A stretch of DNA of 64,000 bases from Alentia gelatinosa. Taxonomy: Eukaryota > Annelida > Polychaeta > Phyllodocida > Polynoidae. The position numbers were made by a program, and so were the translations under genes. Positions 1 to 11,856 of the stretch are shown here, piece after piece. The stretch spans positions 27,023,626-27,087,625 of the forward strand of contig OX465589.1 of the NCBI GenBank assembly GCA_950022655.1, given 5' to 3'. The notes below the pieces were generated by a model that saw only the letters and a program-made list of their open reading frames with translations, was not told where the DNA came from and did no database searches. Within the stretch, counting starts at the first letter, position 1, and each line of letters starts with the position of its first letter.

Positions 1-2250
1 TTAAACTTTAGATTCATGATTAATGATACATATATTGATATTCTACACACTCTTAGCTACCGTTCTATGTAAATAATGTCCAGGTTTGACGAGTTTAGAT
101 TTAATAATTCAAATTTAACCTTGGGCATTACCCAGTCGGCTTGCTGGTTCAGTCGAATTTCATACGATGATCACAAAATCAGCTCAGATAGGGTTTAAAC
201 AATAGAATTAACCACAGGGAAGTGTATTCTTACATTCTATAGACTCCAAGGTTTGTTCCAGTATGTATTTTATCAGATTTAGACGAGAAGAGGCCAAGAT
301 ATTAGAATATTACGATGCGAGTTACGCACGTTGAATTCTGGCCTAGCTTGATCCGCCATTGCTTATACTGTGTAGTCAGGGTGGTCGAGCTGTCATTAGA
401 AATCAGCTCGCACCGGGTTTAAACTTTAGATTCATGATTAATGATACGTATATTGATATTCTACACACTCTAAGCTACCGTTCTATGTAAATAATGTCCA
501 GGTTTGACGAGTTTAAATTTAATATTTCAAATTTAACCTTGGGCATTACGCAGTCGGCTTGCTGGTTCAGTCGAATTTCATACGATGATCACAAAATCAG
601 CTCAGATAGGGTTTAAACATTAGAATTAACCACAGGGAAGTGTATTTTCACATTCTATAGACTCCAAGATTTGTTCCAGTATGTATTTTATCATATTTAG
701 ACGAGAAGAGACCAAGATATTTATAAATTAAGATGCGAGTTACGCACGTTGAATTCTGGCCTAGCTCGATCGGCCATTGCTCATACTGTGTAGTCAGGGT
801 GGTCGAGCTGTCATTAGAAATCAGCTCGCACCGGGTTTAAACTTTAGATTCATGATTAATCATATATATATTGTTATTCTACACACTCTAAGCTACCTTT
901 CTATGTAAATATTGTACAGGTTAGATCAGGTTAGAATTAATAATCGAAAAAAGAAAGTCAGCATTACGCATTTTTGGGTTTCAGCTAACTAAATCATCTC
1001 TTTCGGGGTTTAAATCTTAGATAAATGAATTTTCATATATTCTAACGTGAACTACATACTCTCAGCTTCATGATGATATAATATTGTCCATTTTGGTCGA
1101 TTCGAGACCAAGTAATCGAAGTATTAAGATGCGCCATACGCACTCTCTATACTTTACTATAGGTTCAGTATGGGAGTGTGGATCTGGGCCAGACACGATT
1201 CAGAAATTCATTTATTATAAGGATTTAACTTGGATTCTATTACTGGAGACATTAATATTCGTTAACTACAGATTCTCAGCTTTCTCCTGATATATACTTT
1301 GTGTATTTCGGACAATGTGGGATTTAGTTATTGAATTTAGAAGATTAAAAGCTTTACTATAGGATTGGTATGGGATTCAGGCGCTGGTCGAGATACGGTT
1401 TAGAAAATCTTTTATTACGAGGATTTTACTTGAAATATATCAATGGAGACATTAATATACATAAACTACGGTTCTTAGCTTTCTCCTGATATATAATTTG
1501 TGTATTTCAGACAAGGTGGGAATGAGTTATTGAATTTAGAAAATTAAAAGTACTCTGTCAATAAATTGGCCTATTTCGCCACAGCTGGGTTCTAAGACAT
1601 CTCTTTCAAAATGATTTCTTTGAGGCTTTTAACCTTGAATCTATGAACGGGGACTTATATCAGGGTAAACTACACTGTCTTAGGTTTGTTTATATGAAAT
1701 ATGATTCATTTTGAACCAGCGGATGATTTAGAAATGAATTAACGGAAATGGTCATATAGTTACAGATTTACTATTGGTTTGGTAGGGAAGTCGGGCTCTG
1801 GGCAAGACAGGATTTCGAAAATCATTTATTATGAGGATATAACTTCAAATATATGACTGGAGACATTAATATTCGTAAATTAGAGATTCTCAGCTTTCTT
1901 TTGATATATATAATGTGCAATTCGGACATGGTGGGACTTAGATATTGATTTTTGAAAATTGGATTCGAGCAGTGACTATATTGGCTTATTTCGCCATTGA
2001 TTATACTATGGACTCGCCTAAGGATTCTAATGGAGTTTTATCAGTACAAGGCTATATGTGGTTATCTCCCACACTCTAAGGATCATCTACATATATATTT
2101 AATGTCCAGGCTGATATATTGAATTCGGAAAATTCGACTTGTGCCTATTCAGCATTGACATCTCCAGGAGGAGTTAACTTTTAAATCGATTGCTGGACAA
2201 TGATCGACTATATCTACATACGAATACTTCTGGAAGTAAGAAAAGAAGAC
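1..2250. repeat. Satellite array, ~200-bp monomer with 418-bp dimeric higher-order unit
   Basis: The same landmark (ACACTCT-AAGCTACC or its variants, followed by a TGTCCAGG-like word) recurs near 47, 236, 465, 655, 885, 1058, 1271, 1471, 1674, 1885 and 2069, so about eleven diverged monomers of roughly 175-230 bp lie head to tail. Positions 3, 421 and 839 start near-identical blocks exactly 418 bp apart; each block holds two unlike monomers, both starting after the shared word GGGTTTAAAC (for example 191 and 415). The 418-bp unit is therefore a dimer that was amplified later than the monomers. From about 1000 onward the monomers are much more diverged. No coding sequence is supported here. 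Confidence 0.85.
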
Positions 2251-2289
2251 AAGGTAGGTGAAGTAAGATTTAAAATATATTTTAATATT

Positions 2290-3780
2290 GTGTTTGTATT
2301 TTTTTTCAGATCAATTATTCAGCAATGTTGTTCAATATATATATACACAGGTTGACAAGGCTTGATACATTTCCAGGTGCAGCAGTCGTCATCGTATTCA
2401 CAATATGTACATAGATTAGTGTTGGCTATACACAGATAGGCATGTTTTATTTCAGATTCAACAAGGTATATGATCAATTTTTACAGTTCTGAGGTTGATC
2501 TGAGACTGAATCAACGCTATATATATAGATAGATATATTACACAGGCAGGAATGATTTTTGTTTCAGATTGAAATAGTCGACATCATATTCACAATATGT
2601 ACATAGGTTAGCTTTACACAGGCAGTGATATTTTATTTCAGATTCATCAAGGTAATATAATCAGTGTCTGTCTGGCACTCGACGTGGTCGGACCTGGGGG
2701 CTTTGTCTCCGATCTAATAATCAATCTAACCACTTCTGATCAATATATTTTCATAAAATGTACATGTAGAGAACCGTGATGGTTCATAGATCACCCAGGT
2801 TTACTTTGTTTCAGATTGATAACGTGGATTAGATACAAAACCATATCGTTTGTGTCCATAGACTTCACAGTTGAATCATAGAATAGCATTACGTGCTAGT
2901 TTACATAGGCAGGAATGTTTCAGGTTGATATTTAAATTTATCGGTGTCTAGCTGGCACTTGACATGGTCGGAGGTGGGGGCTTTATCGCCGATATAATAA
3001 TCAATTTAGCCACTTCTGGTCGATATATTTTCACAAAATATACATGTGGAGAAGCTCGATGATACATAGACTGTCATGGTTTACTTTGTTTCAGATTGAT
3101 ATCATAGATTAGATACAAAACCAAAATATTGTTCGTGGTCGTACACTTCTCAGTTGAATCATAGAATAGCATTACGTGCTAGATCACATAGGAATGGTTC
3201 AGGGTGATATAAATTTATCAGTGTCTGTCTGGCACTCGACGTGGTCGGACTTACAGGCTTTTTCTCCGATATAATAATCAATTTGACCACTTCTGGTCAA
3301 TATATTTTCACAAAATGTACATGTGGAGAACCTTGAAGGTCTATAGATCGTCCAGGATTACTTTGTTTCAGGTTGATACAGTAGATTAGATATAAATACC
3401 ATATCGTTTGTGTCCATAGACTTCACAGTTGAATGATAGAATAGCATTACGTGCTAGTTTACATAGGCAGGAAAGGTTCTGGTTGATATAAATTTATCGA
3501 TTAGCGACTAAAAAACGATTCACACTAACAGTTGAATCATAGAATGGCATTACGTGCTAAATTACATAGGCAGGAATGTTTCAGGTTGATATTTGAATTT
3601 ATCGGTGTCTAGCTGGCACTTGACATGGTCGGAGGTGGGGGCTTTATCGCCGATATAATAATCAATTTGACCACTTCTGGTCGATATATTTTCACAAAAT
3701 GTACATGTGGAGAACCTTGATGATACATAGATTGCTCAAGATGTCTTTGTTTCAGATTGATAATGTAGATTAGATAAAAA
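2290..3780. repeat. Second satellite, ~280-bp period
   Basis: The word GGCACT(C/T)GAC(G/A)TGGTCGGA occurs at 2674, 2954, 3231 and 3615 with long shared flanks, giving spacings of 280, 277 and 384 bp. The last spacing is long because about 105 bp around the word GCATTACGTGCTA is duplicated inside that unit (near 3437 and again near 3539). More diverged units precede it from about 2290 (TCAACAAGGTA and CACAATATGTACATAG words). Reading frames inside it are repeat shadows. Confidence 0.8.
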
Positions 3781-4016
3781 AAGAGGTACATAGATCGGAA
3801 ATGATGAATGATTTGCTTCAAAAATTTGGCAAAAAAAAGGAAAAAAAGAAAAATCTGCGGACAAACCTTACTAAGGCACCCACCCAAAGACAACATGAAA
3901 AATTTACTGGCAGGTCTTTCTAACGAACTAATACGAACAGAAATAGATCTGTGTGAGTGTGGTCACGGGGGGAAATAAGTAAGACAGGGTAAACAAATCG
4001 TGATGTAATGATAAAC
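3781..4016. other. Spacer between satellite and piggyBac
   Basis: AT-rich unique-looking sequence with an A-rich stretch near 3830-3855. I looked here for the second terminus of the piggyBac element (TTAA followed by CCC) and did not find one, so that end is lost or unrecognised. Confidence 0.5.
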
Positions 4017-5988
4017 TCAGGGTTCTACGGGCAGATCTAACTGGAGAAGGTGAAACTTAGCGACAGTGTGGTAAATCTTGAAACAAGGCGTGATACAGAG
4101 ATGCACTTCACACTCGCGGCATCCGTTTCGGTTTGTTTTCGCAATGCTTCGAGGCCATTCCCAAAACGGTGGTAGCAAACCCTACAGTAACTAAAGCATC
4201 GGGAAAACATCGCGACGTGAGACGATTGCCGCCAGTGGGGACTGAAGGTGGAAGTGCCGACTGTGTGTTTGCATCTTCCAACATCTGTGCGATTAAACTT
4301 AGGCTGAAATCAACGAAGGACATTTTCTTTGGGGCATACTGGTTGAACAAAAGCTGGGAGTTAAGTTTCATCACTTCCAAACAAAAGAAAAAGAATTTCT
4401 TTGGCCATTTTGTGCTTTTCCTGCCGAAATTCTAATACCCTGTCATTTGGTCACAGAGGTCAACGCCCCCCATGTACTTGCAATAGGAAAGAACCGATTC
4501 CAGGCAGGGTATTTCTGATTTTTCAAATTTTCCATTTTTATTGCGAATGATTCGTTTTGTTGTGGACATGGCCGAAGAGTGAATAGAGGACAAAATGCGA
4601 ATTATTTTCCTATCTCTCCACAGGGTTAGTAGTAGGAGGCCACACTTATAAAAAATAGAGTCCCCCCGCTTCCCTAGCTCGACATGTTTTTTCCCCATCA
4701 AACCCTTGGGTACCCCAGTCCGGTTTGCCCGCAGAGTGCCACAAGCATAAGTCTTAAACAAAGCGAGTTTCTCCAGCAAAGGAATACCTGTATAGAAATT
4801 GTCGAAATAAACATGATGACCACGATTTAATAATCCAGCTTTGGTTAAAAGATTGACAACAATATTTTCAGTGGTGGTTTTCCCTGCGCGATCTTGACGC
4901 CTGAAGTACGGAGCTATTTGTAAGACAAACCCAGTGACAGACTCGGCCAAAACCCAACATTTCAGCCCCCATTTACAGGGTTTATTCGGCATGTATTGCC
5001 TGTGCCGAGTCCTGCCCTTGTGTTTTATAATAGTTTCATCTACAGCTAGCTCCTTCTTTGGGGAATAAACAAAATTCGTGACAGTATTGAGGTGGGAAAT
5101 AAACCAGGAAATCATAGGCCATGGATCTCGACGGCGGGAACTCGCACCGGGCCCACCGGAAGTCGCTGCAGCTTGTTCCGCGTCTGTGTCAGCGTCGCCC
5201 CCAAAGTGTAGAAAACTGCCAAAAAAATGATTCAAACTTGTCTAAATTTCAAGTATCGATAGAAATCAACATATTCAAAAAGCAGAACGAATTTGACATG
5301 ATAATTCAAGATATAAGCGTATCTATCAGCGATCGACTGCAGGGCCACTATGTGGCTTCGCTCTGTTTACATTTTGCGAAGGCGACGTCATCTGAAAACA
5401 AACAGTGTCAGGAGTGCGGGTTTAATCTTACCGTAGAATCGTCTTGAAGCGAGTTCTTGTCATCGTATCACGAATTCCTGGTGTAGCGAGTTCCTTCATC
5501 ATAGACCAATAGTGTTCTAGGGCCGGCTTGCGAATAATACCCATGACGAAGGTTAGAGCGAGGAATCGCAGCATCTCTGGTACGGTGACATCTCTCCATG
5601 CGGCCATTTTCTTGGGTTTTCCTTCTGGCTTGTTTTTCTCCGCGTAGCGGTTGACGAACACACACAGCTGGGAAATAAAGTCCAGAGAAAAAAAAAGGCG
5701 GAAATAGTCCAGTACTGTCACGAGTTTTCTGCGATTTATCTCTGGCTTCAAACCTGGGGTAGGCATATCCAGGTGGAGATCTTCAGCCTTGTCCGTGTTT
5801 TCGGGTATACGAACCCAGCCCCGCCCACCTTCTGTCACTGACAGCTCTGCAGTAGGGCGATCGTCTTCACTTTCATCCTCTTCGGAACTTGATAAATGAA
5901 GGTCCCAGTCTTCATATAAGTCAGAAAGAGTTTTCTGGGAACGAGTTATTCTCACAGGCTCATCCTCCTCCCACTCAGAATCGGACAT
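4017..5988 (-). pseudogene. piggyBac-family transposase, two exons, broken near the C-terminus
   Basis: Cut-and-paste DNA transposase acting at TTAA sites. Exon 1 (5988-5432) starts best at the Met of MSDSEWEEDE, followed by an acidic N-terminal tail as is usual in the family; a further in-frame Met lies upstream at 6057. Exon 2 (5215 down) carries the three catalytic regions: VDETIIKHKG near 5040, VYFDNFYTG near 4800 and GGVDLCDQM near 4455, matching the Asp positions of the DDE/D core. An in-frame TAG (4432-4434) lies just after the third motif, in the middle of the domain. The frame then continues to about 4109, where a frameshift separates it from the C-terminal Cys-rich finger (LCITPCFKIYHT, 4100-4060), ending at a TGA at 4017-4019. 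Family length is about 550-600 residues, so the coding region is nearly full length but inactive as read. The family assignment is firm; whether the stop is an assembly error cannot be told. Confidence 0.9.
5216..5431 (-). other. Predicted 216-bp intron in the piggyBac transposase
   Basis: On the minus strand exon 1 ends ...ATTCTACG and is followed by GTAAGA. The other side ends in a T-rich tract, TTTTTTTGGCAG. Removing 5431-5216 joins the frames with an Arg codon split across the junction and gives TILR followed by FLHFG, the usual family continuity, whereas the unspliced frame stops at once. Canonical GT-AG sites and restored continuity support a real intron rather than an insertion. Confidence 0.8.
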
Positions 5989-6254
5989 CTTGCAATTTTT
6001 TGCGATCAGAATCGCTGTCAAGTCAATTGCGAGTCGATCGATTGAAGCCACAACCACTGGCGTAGGTGCGACTGAGGCTGGAACGAGTTTCGCCTACCTT
6101 TATAGTCAGGTGTCAACGTTGCTATGGAGACATCTGATTTTCTAAGTTAATATTTATCAATATTATATATATGCACATATACCCTGAAAGTTTCATTAAA
6201 TTCCATCGAAGATTTATTGAAAAAAAATCGCGATTGTGAAACAACGTTAAAAAA

Positions 6255-6390
6255 ATGCCATATGGCATTGCGCGGCCGTATCTACGGGAATGCCATATGG
6301 CATTGAGCGGTCGTAACTGCGGGAGTGCCATTTGGCATTGCGCGGTCGTATCTGTGGGAATGCCGTATGGCATTGGGCGGCCGGAAAGGG
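6255..6390 (-). repeat. Subterminal palindromic repeats and terminus of the piggyBac element
   Basis: Four units of 35 bp begin at 6255, 6290, 6325 and 6360. Each begins with a 14-bp palindrome (ATGCCATATGGCAT twice, two one- or two-base variants) followed by a linker containing GCGG(C/T)CGTA. The array ends in CGGCCGGAAAGGG at 6378-6390 and then CTAA. Read on the minus strand this is TTAG-CCCTTTCCGGCCG, close to the TTAA plus CCC(T) ends known for piggyBac elements. It sits about 270 bp upstream of the transposase start, where the element's 5' end should be. Confidence 0.7.
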
Positions 6391-6444
6391 CTAAATAAAA
6401 TTTACATAAAAACCCCAAAAAAACTACTGAAACAGGTCCCAGGT

Positions 6445-6966
6445 TAGTCCGAGAAACTCTGACTGCCTAGTGGACAGTCAGAGAGCACAACCGCTTTTTC
6501 CCATAGTACAGAAAAGCACTTCCTTGGTTCTAAGTAATCCTGTCAATGTCAGTGCATGATGATACACACTTACCTTTATACAACTCCTTTCACCACTTCT
6601 AACCCATGTCGGCCATGTTTAATAAACTGGTTCCTGGCAAACCCCTGTGTGGAATCATAGATCCTCATTTGAAACCACTATATTGTAAATTCTCCCGCCT
6701 TTCAGAAAGCATTGACTTGGATCTTACAAACACTGGCTGTTCTATTGTTTAGAACTAATGTAAAGGTAGGAAATTACTGTCATTTTACTGCAGTTTGCCT
6801 AAGGAAACTGTCTGCTACAAAATTAGAAAGATTGGACCTATGTTTATAAGGAAAACGGCTGCTGATCTGAGATGTACCAATCTGGTCGACCAGTTTGCCT
6901 TGAGGTCTATGGGTGTGCTCTCTGACTGTCTGCAGCTCCGCTAAACAGTCAGAGCCTCTCGGACTA
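6445..6966. mobile_element. Foldback/MITE with ~50-bp terminal inverted repeats
   Basis: Left arm 6445-6492 (starts TAGTCCGAGAAACTCTGACT) and right arm 6912-6966 (ends AGAGCCTCTCGGACTA) are imperfect reverse complements, both including the word ACAGTCAGAGAGCACA. The 420-bp interior has no open frame of note, so this is a non-autonomous DNA element. Superfamily not assigned. Confidence 0.75.
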
Positions 6967-8301
6967 GGTGCAGGTGGGTTACAGAAAACTATCCATAGGC
7001 TAAATCTGACTCAAACCTTTTAATTGTTATTCATTTATAATTGCACGCTCATTCACGAGGAATGAAGCCACTATCACTTTCTAATCAATACTTAGTCTGA
7101 TAAAACATATTGGACGTTAAAGTATCCTAACAAACACCAAGTATGCTGTTGACGTCTCGGGAAATTACACAAAGTGCCACGTAAGGAGAAAATAAGTGTC
7201 CCACGTGGTCAGACATTTGTTTACCTGCCCCCAAGAGAGCAGCTTTGCGTCACTTAGTTGGTGAGGTGTAAGCGGTTGATAGCGAGCCATGCCTTTGAAC
7301 TAGCTTCCCTCTCATACCCGTCACCTGGTGAGCATGGCGGGAACACGAACGCCCTAAGTCATATATTGACACTGCTACACCAAAAGCCATCGGTAGCACG
7401 GATGCAATTTGCTGATGGCAGCAGGCGTTCTAGTGGAGCTTTCAGTCAGGTATTTCTCCACTCCGTTCCTATTATCCCATATATATCTTAGTATATATTT
7501 TCCGAAAGTGTAATTTCATTGCAGTATATCATCCAAAAGCATAACAAGAATATCATAGGACAAGATGGTTTAACAGACTTGAGATAATTGTCTCTTGAAC
7601 AAATCTTAATCTTCATAATTCATTCATATTCAAGTTATTTTCCATGGTCTTTAAATCTTTATTGTTAAGCATACAAATGCCAGTTTATCTTGTTGGTTGT
7701 TTCTCTTCTCTTTTACAACCAAATAAAACAATACACCTAGCACTGCGCAAAAACCCCAAGTTTTTCCATATATATGCCAACGCGATATTGCATGTATCTG
7801 ATGTACATTGACATTCTCGGGAGCAGAACATCCAAACCCAAACAAAGCTCTAGCTGGCAAAGGGTATTGCCATTTTCGGAGACCCTAGCTTTCTGTTATT
7901 ATCGCTCGATCAACGAAACGTAAATTGATGTTTGAACTAACTGTACATCATTAATATGCGTAATTAAGGGTAGTTTGATGTGTTTCTAACAAGATATATC
8001 AATAAACATTGTGGTACAGAAGTATAACTGTTTGAATCTACAAATTTATGTACTTTTGAGCAAGTTTTTATTTTGACATTTGTAGCAGCTGTCATCTGCA
8101 CTTTTGGCAGTTTGCTTGATAACACACCAAATAAAATAATCTTTGCATAACAAATAGATAAGAAAAACCCATCTACCCTCTTCCCCTGCTCTTGGCCTAC
8201 ATGTCAGTTTTTGTTTGGTGTTTCTAATTTGGATATTTACTGAGATATTACCAGAGATGTACAGTGGATTTAACATTGGTTTCAATGGTGTGAAAAGTTG
8301 T
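6967..8301. other. No recognised feature
   Basis: I see no coding region, RNA gene or repeat that I can support. Open frames here (for example 7258-7491 plus and 7651-7860 minus) have no recognisable domain. Confidence 0.4.
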
Positions 8302-8454
8302 TTAACCCTTCGTGCGTACAAGAGTGCACTGCACCGCTTTCGGGAAAATAAACTGCAGAGCGAGAAAATCAAGCAACGCAGTGTATCTTCGTGACGTCGG
8401 CACCGCTCCCGAGAATTTTTCTCTATATATATACATCCACATTTCACGCTAGCA

Positions 8455-8620
8455 TATGCAGCATATACTGTTTCCTTTTATATACCGAAGTATAATGGCT
8501 GTACTTGCTGCCAAGCACATATGAGAAGAATTATCTTCTGTGCCATAAATATAAACTGGTTTTATACATATAATATATGTTTGGCGTAAATGTATACTGA
8601 TAAAAAATAGGTTCATAAGC
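8455..8620. repeat. Diverged dispersed repeat shared with 36300-36410
   Basis: AATG(G/T)CTGT..TTGCTGC(C/A)AAGC..ATATGA followed by a matching AT-rich tail occurs at about 8493 and again at about 36308 in the same order, with many substitutions. Both copies lie on the plus strand. It is an old dispersed repeat of unknown type. Confidence 0.45.
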
Positions 8621-8639
8621 TCCAACCACCCTGTTCCCC

Positions 8640-8955
8640 CCTTCAACTTTTGACCATCCATCTGTGTTCCGACCCCGCCGCTGCTCCGACCCCGCCGACG
8701 CCCCCTCTGCCGCTCCCACCGCTGCCCCTTTTTGTGTTGTTAGAAGTTGTGGCGGTAGAGGTTGCGGTGGTAGAAGTCTCTCTCTACACTCTCTGTGTGC
8801 CTGTGGCCGCCTCTCTGCAGAGGTTTTGGTGGTAACTGTTGGTTCAGTGTTTCCCCGCCCTCTCTGTCCCCACTCTCTGTGCGCCTGCAACAACACTGAA
8901 GTCCTCCTCCCGATTCCGACCCCGACCCCAACCCCGACCCCGGCCCGAATCCGAT
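8640..8955. repeat. Pyrimidine-rich low-complexity tract
   Basis: The plus strand is strongly C/T rich, with a (CCGACC)-like stretch at about 8916-8945. Several frames stay open together on both strands because stop codons are rare in such sequence, not because of coding. Confidence 0.6.
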
Positions 8956-9741
8956 CCAACGTCCATAATCAAAACTTCTTGAAGGCTTATAAAGGGTAAC
9001 CATAAGCATAAAACTAAACCCCTACTAAACGAGCCTGAGTGCTCCTTTTGTACGAGTTTAGTAAACTAACTCCTCCATCTTGGCACACAATCCTAGTATT
9101 TCCTAGTTGTTATTCAAGTGAGCACCATGCTCTTCAACCATAGATGTTATTCTGCCTCGGTTTCTCCTGCATTCCATAATGCAATCTGTTGCACTTTACA
9201 GGCCTTGAAACGCGTGTCGATGGCTGATGGCCTGATATTCTATTGTGCTACTTTTGGCACCAACGCTGACAACTTTTGCCATCTGAAATAACTCATATGA
9301 ATTTGCGCCAATAGCCTCAATATTGGAGGTATTGATCAGTAATGTCTAGAACACCCATGAAACTGGTTCACTCTATAATCACTGTTGGGCAAGATACAAC
9401 CTGGTTCTTAAATACATGACTAAAATCCTCAGCTGCAATTTGTCGCTTTAGTATTGATAGGATGCAGTCACGAATGGTTGAGGTCTGTTAATCTAGTCAT
9501 GTTGCGGTCGCTTTGTGCTCTGCCATTCTAAAGTCTCTTGGACCTTTTGGCTGCCAAATCCTGCGGATTTCCTTGCCTGATCTGGCATAGTTATCTGGCC
9601 TACAGAATACCACAAGCATATGACCTTTGCCAGAAAATAGGTAACGTTTTCTATTTTAGAAGATAGGTATGTCGTGTTGTAAAGTTCTGATCTATACATC
9701 CCTATCTTGGCAAAGTAATATTGGTTTCAATGATAAGAAAG

Positions 9742-9815
9742 TTAATATATAAATTACTCTTAATTATTGTAAAATTAATTAATATATAAATTACTCTTAA
9801 TTATTGTAAAATTAA
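9742..9815. repeat. 37-bp AT-rich tandem duplication
   Basis: A 37-bp block beginning TTAATATATAAATTACTC at 9742 is repeated exactly at 9779. Two copies. Confidence 0.85.
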
Positions 9816-10363
9816 TTGTCTGAGTTGAACCATTTTGGTTAGTTACCTCCTCCCTGATGTTTACAGTACAGCTGCCATGCTTTCAATGGCATATCATACC
9901 CCTATTATCTCTCAGCTCTAGTTCCAACTATGTCCACATGTGGGCAGGTCGCTCTATCAATGACACTTCAGTTGAGATGTTCAGTGCCATGAGTAGCCTC
10001 CTGACAAGTAGGACAGACTGGAACGGGCACTCAACCGAAACAGATTTGGTCATCCCCTGTTGGCTGTTGGCACAAAAGCCAATGAGAGTGCAGAGCTCAC
10101 AGATGCCAAGCCTGTCATTTGAACCCCCTGCTAAGGGTATAAAACATTCATGTCAATAAACAGTTAGTCTCAGGTTCTGGCTCAGAGTAGTACCTAGTAC
10201 TTCTGTGTTGAGTTCTGGCTTTTTTTCTCATGAGGTCTACTCCTTATACAAGAAGCGCTCAAGACTTTATAGTGTGATATATCCCCTGATGAATTTGTAT
10301 TGAAGAACTATACTATATCCTACCCCTAATATAAAATCCCATAGGCTTAACATTGGATTTCCG

Positions 10364-10415
10364 TATGCCATGCTGACTGGCATACGGTGTTTTATATGCC
10401 ACTAGTGGCATATAA
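10364..10415. repeat. Pair of TATGCC/GGCATA palindromes
   Basis: CGTATGCCA and TGGCATACG pair around a 7-base loop near 10362-10386. Positions 10392-10415 form a perfect 24-bp palindrome centred on CCACTAGTGG with GCC/GGC arms. They share the ATGCC...GGCAT theme of the other arrays. Confidence 0.7.
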
Positions 10416-10497
10416 CATTGTTATCACATAATATTCCAAAATCGAGGAGATAGGGTAGGATAAAATCAAAACCTGATTCGTTTTAATCTTGGCCACC

Positions 10498-10581
10498 GCA
10501 TTCCACTCCTGAAGTTTTGGCTCCAGACTTCACTCGGCTTCGCCTCATGAAGTCACTTTGCCAAACTCCAGTCGTGGAATA
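10498..10581. repeat. Imperfect inverted repeat around a GGCTTCGCC loop
   Basis: Arms 10498-10521 (GCATTCCACTCCTGAAGTTT) and 10560-10581 pair imperfectly; an inner GACTTCA/TGAAGTC stem flanks CGGCTTCGCC. The same loop word sits at the centre of the foldback at 48005-48147. Confidence 0.5.
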
Positions 10582-10710
10582 CCTCATCCAGTTTTACGAT
10601 AGTATTTTCTAATGACTCTACGTTCCTAACAGACCGATAGCTCCGACTTTTCCTTCGCCATACCATTTTAGAGCCTCTGCCGCGTTAGGTCTCTTACAGT
10701 CACGCCGGGT

Positions 10711-10759
10711 GATGCCTTCAGGCATCAACCGGGGCTGGCCGGGTGATGCCTTGAGGCAT
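10711..10759. repeat. Two palindromes 33 bp apart (GATGCC-N4-GGCATC)
   Basis: GATGCCTTCAGGCATC at 10711-10726 and GATGCCTTGAGGCATC at 10744-10759, separated by a CGGG-rich linker. Same architecture as the arrays at 6255, 26494 and 46729. Confidence 0.8.
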
Positions 10760-11704
10760 CATTTACAAAATATTCGTTTTTTAAGATAAAATTGGAAATA
10801 ATGGTTCAGTAAACATGAAACTTTCAGAGAATGTAGATATAATATCATATTTGATATTCCGGGCGAAATAGAAAATAGTATTAAATATCACGTGTCATGT
10901 CACGTGATACATAGATCAAAATGTTCACAATAGGCCTATATTCCCGGCCTCTAGCGGTAGTCACTGGCACTAGTACCCGGCTCCGTGTCTGTACCCCTGC
11001 CGCGGGTACCCGGCGCGATAGGGTTAAAATATTAAGGAGTAGGTGTTATAATAGAGAGATATCTCTGTAAACCCGATCGGCATTACAAATAAATAGATCC
11101 CGTCAATCAACGTTGAAGGTTTAGACTTACGAAAGGGGTTTATATGATAATCCGAGTAGAAAATGATCATTTCACACCTACTGGAATATCTAGTACGTAG
11201 ATCGTACCGTGTCATTTCCATAGCACAGGTCTGAGGCTGTGACGTGGGTGTTTAGGGCGATAAGAGGCCTGGCTACAATTTAGTTGTCAGATGTACGAAA
11301 GCCCATCTTAGGTGGGGTTATCACCTATGGCAGTGATATGACAATATTTTCGTTTCCGAGCTCCCAGTATTAAAAAGATTGTGCCCATCAGCAGCTGTCA
11401 TGATAACATTATTATTATTTTTTGTGTATCCGACAACAGTGTCGGGTGATAAGCATATGTAGGTAATGGAATGTTATGTGCACGCTGGTCTATTAGTACA
11501 CTATTACGGTATAAAGAGCTACAGCTTATAAGTAACCGTTAGCTAAGCCATTTATATATATGAACTTTAATTGTCCTCAACCTCACACCTACACTATTTC
11601 TACTTCTCATCATAACTTTTTTTTTATATAAAATTTATACAACGAATCCACATTCTGCACTTCAATTGGTAGGTCATTCCATAAAGTCATACCCATGTAG
11701 AGTG

Positions 11705-11741
11705 GGATTATTATTATTATTATTATTATTATCATTATTAT
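11705..11741. repeat. (ATT)n microsatellite
   Basis: About twelve ATT units with one C interruption. Confidence 0.95.
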
Positions 11742-11856
11742 GAGATTCCTTAGAAAATTTGATATCTATCTCTTAAGTTATTACTATTTTTTGTAATCAC
11801 ACGAAACACGAAAAAGGAACTTCCACTGTCCTTATATTTCGCCAACTAATAACAGA

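Larger units (their letters stand above)
8302..11027. mobile_element. Possible 2.7-kb non-autonomous piggyBac-like element
   Basis: The left end reads TTAACCCTTCGTGCG at 8302-8316; the right end reads CGGCGCGATAGGGTTAA at 11011-11027, i.e. TTAACCCTATCGCGCCG on the minus strand. The two termini match well after one gap and both abut TTAA. Palindromic repeats lie inside near both ends (GTGCACTGCAC near 8324; GATGCC-N4-GGCATC at 10711 and 10744; CGGGTACCCGG near 11003). No transposase is present. Pairing these two ends is inference; they could belong to different elements. Confidence 0.35.

Noticed and set aside
3609..3896. Minus-strand 95-residue frame with hydrophobic stretch
   Set aside because: Mostly within the 280-bp satellite and adjoining A-rich sequence.
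4133..4435. Plus-strand 100-residue frame, and 5121-5447 plus
   Set aside because: Antisense to the piggyBac transposase, whose motifs fix the minus strand as coding.
6255..6390. CRISPR array
   Set aside because: Regular 35-bp spacing with palindromes looks superficially like one, but the 'spacers' are themselves repeated and the context is a piggyBac element in an animal-type genome.
8531..9009. Overlapping open frames on both strands (Pro-rich, Gly/Ser-rich)
   Set aside because: Low-complexity pyrimidine tract; no start context, domain or consistent frame.
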